Positions 33,131-33,255 of a stretch of DNA of 33,255 nucleotides are shown piece after piece (positions within the stretch are counted from its first letter, which is position 1; each line of letters begins with the position of its first letter). Source of the DNA: Deltaproteobacteria bacterium tcs-42 (lineage in GTDB: Bacteria > Desulfobacterota > Desulfuromonadia > Desulfuromonadales > Geopsychrobacteraceae); assembly GCA_002049545.1 (NCBI GenBank), contig LLYT01000023.1:1-33255 (forward strand). Reading direction: 5' to 3'. The translations under genes were made by a program, and so were the position numbers. The notes below the pieces were generated by a model, which was given only the letters and a program-made list of their open reading frames with translations, did no database searches and had not been told where the DNA came from.

Positions 33131-33255
33131 ACAAAAAAATGTGCCAGGACATCGTTTACAAAATAGATCTCTGACAATCGAATAGCCACCCTTTATTCTT
33201 CTGAGCATTTCCACTGTGGAGGTGCTCATGAATGAAGAAGAAAAACTACGTATCT
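33108..33255 (+). mobile_element. Left end of a probable IS481-like insertion sequence
   Basis: The element seems to begin at TGTTAA (33108). It shows two tandem 23-base direct repeats beginning GTGCCAG (33114-33136 and 33141-33163) that differ at three positions (CACATCGTAGACA versus GACATCGTTTACA). Terminal repeats of this look and a following transposase start are typical of IS481-type elements. The right end lies beyond the window. Confidence 0.6.
33228..33255 (+). CDS. Probable transposase, 5' end only
   Basis: An ATG preceded by GGAGG at six to seven bases opens a frame reading MNEEEKLRI, cut by the window edge. The position just inside the presumed insertion-element end and the MNEEEKLRI start suit a DDE (IS481-type) transposase. 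Only nine residues are visible, so the family is a guess from context. Confidence 0.45.

Noticed and set aside
1-33255. CRISPR arrays, tRNA or rRNA genes, and phage or defence gene clusters
   Set aside because: I looked for regular spaced repeats, cloverleaf-like segments and known defence or phage proteins and saw none.

Overview
The window (33,255 bp) looks like chromosomal DNA of an anaerobic Gram-negative bacterium of the Desulfuromonas/Geobacter/Pelobacter type. This is inferred from the overall protein character, the type II secretion locus, the Tdh-Kbl threonine route, formate-THF ligase, a free-standing OvoA-type methyltransferase, an iron-sulfur flavoprotein-like protein and a monohaem cytochrome c. 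No rRNA or tRNA is present to fix the taxonomy.

Region by region. 1-8130 (minus): a tightly packed type II secretion operon read in the order gspC-D-E-F-G-H-I-J-K. gspK breaks off after about 100 codons in sequence that looks like the end of an insertion element. 8131-11518: divergent quinone oxidoreductase, a NUDT14-like Nudix hydrolase, a MYG1-family protein and a two-motif CDGSH iron-sulfur protein. 11764-15983: shikimate kinase, Isf-like flavoprotein, a small TPR protein, a YaiI-family protein, a GcvR-like double-ACT protein and a Cache-HAMP sensor with no output module. 15984-16555: no intact gene, but two strong inverted repeats and a decayed 3' fragment of a dihydrolipoamide dehydrogenase gene. 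16556-20487 (minus): priA, mltA and a second Nudix gene. 20672-23153 (minus): tdh then kbl, separated by a large hairpin-forming repeat. 23458-25934 (plus): fhs followed closely by an OvoA C-terminal-type methyltransferase. 26024-28279 (minus): an aminotransferase and AroA-beta type DAHP synthase. 28410-30665 (plus): cytochrome c, trmB, truD. 30973-33130: an IclR regulator with its own promoter, operator-like palindrome and terminator, an alpha/beta hydrolase and a DUF4019-like secreted protein. 33108-33255: the start of a probable IS481-like element.

Functional links. The gsp genes build one outer-membrane secretion machine. Tdh and Kbl turn threonine into glycine plus acetyl-CoA; Fhs supplies formyl-THF, and a GcvR-like ACT protein lies in the same window, so one-carbon/glycine metabolism recurs. 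aroK and the DAHP synthase both belong to the shikimate pathway, and an aminotransferase sits directly upstream of the latter.

Most of the window is ordinary housekeeping sequence and I do not see a clearly new multi-gene system. The points most worth a second look are the recurring intergenic hairpin elements, the CDGSH protein whose second cluster motif ends in Cys instead of His, the stand-alone OvoA-like methyltransferase beside fhs, the probable insertion-sequence ends at both window edges, and the 11-bp-phased GGTACA repeats upstream of the DUF4019-like gene.
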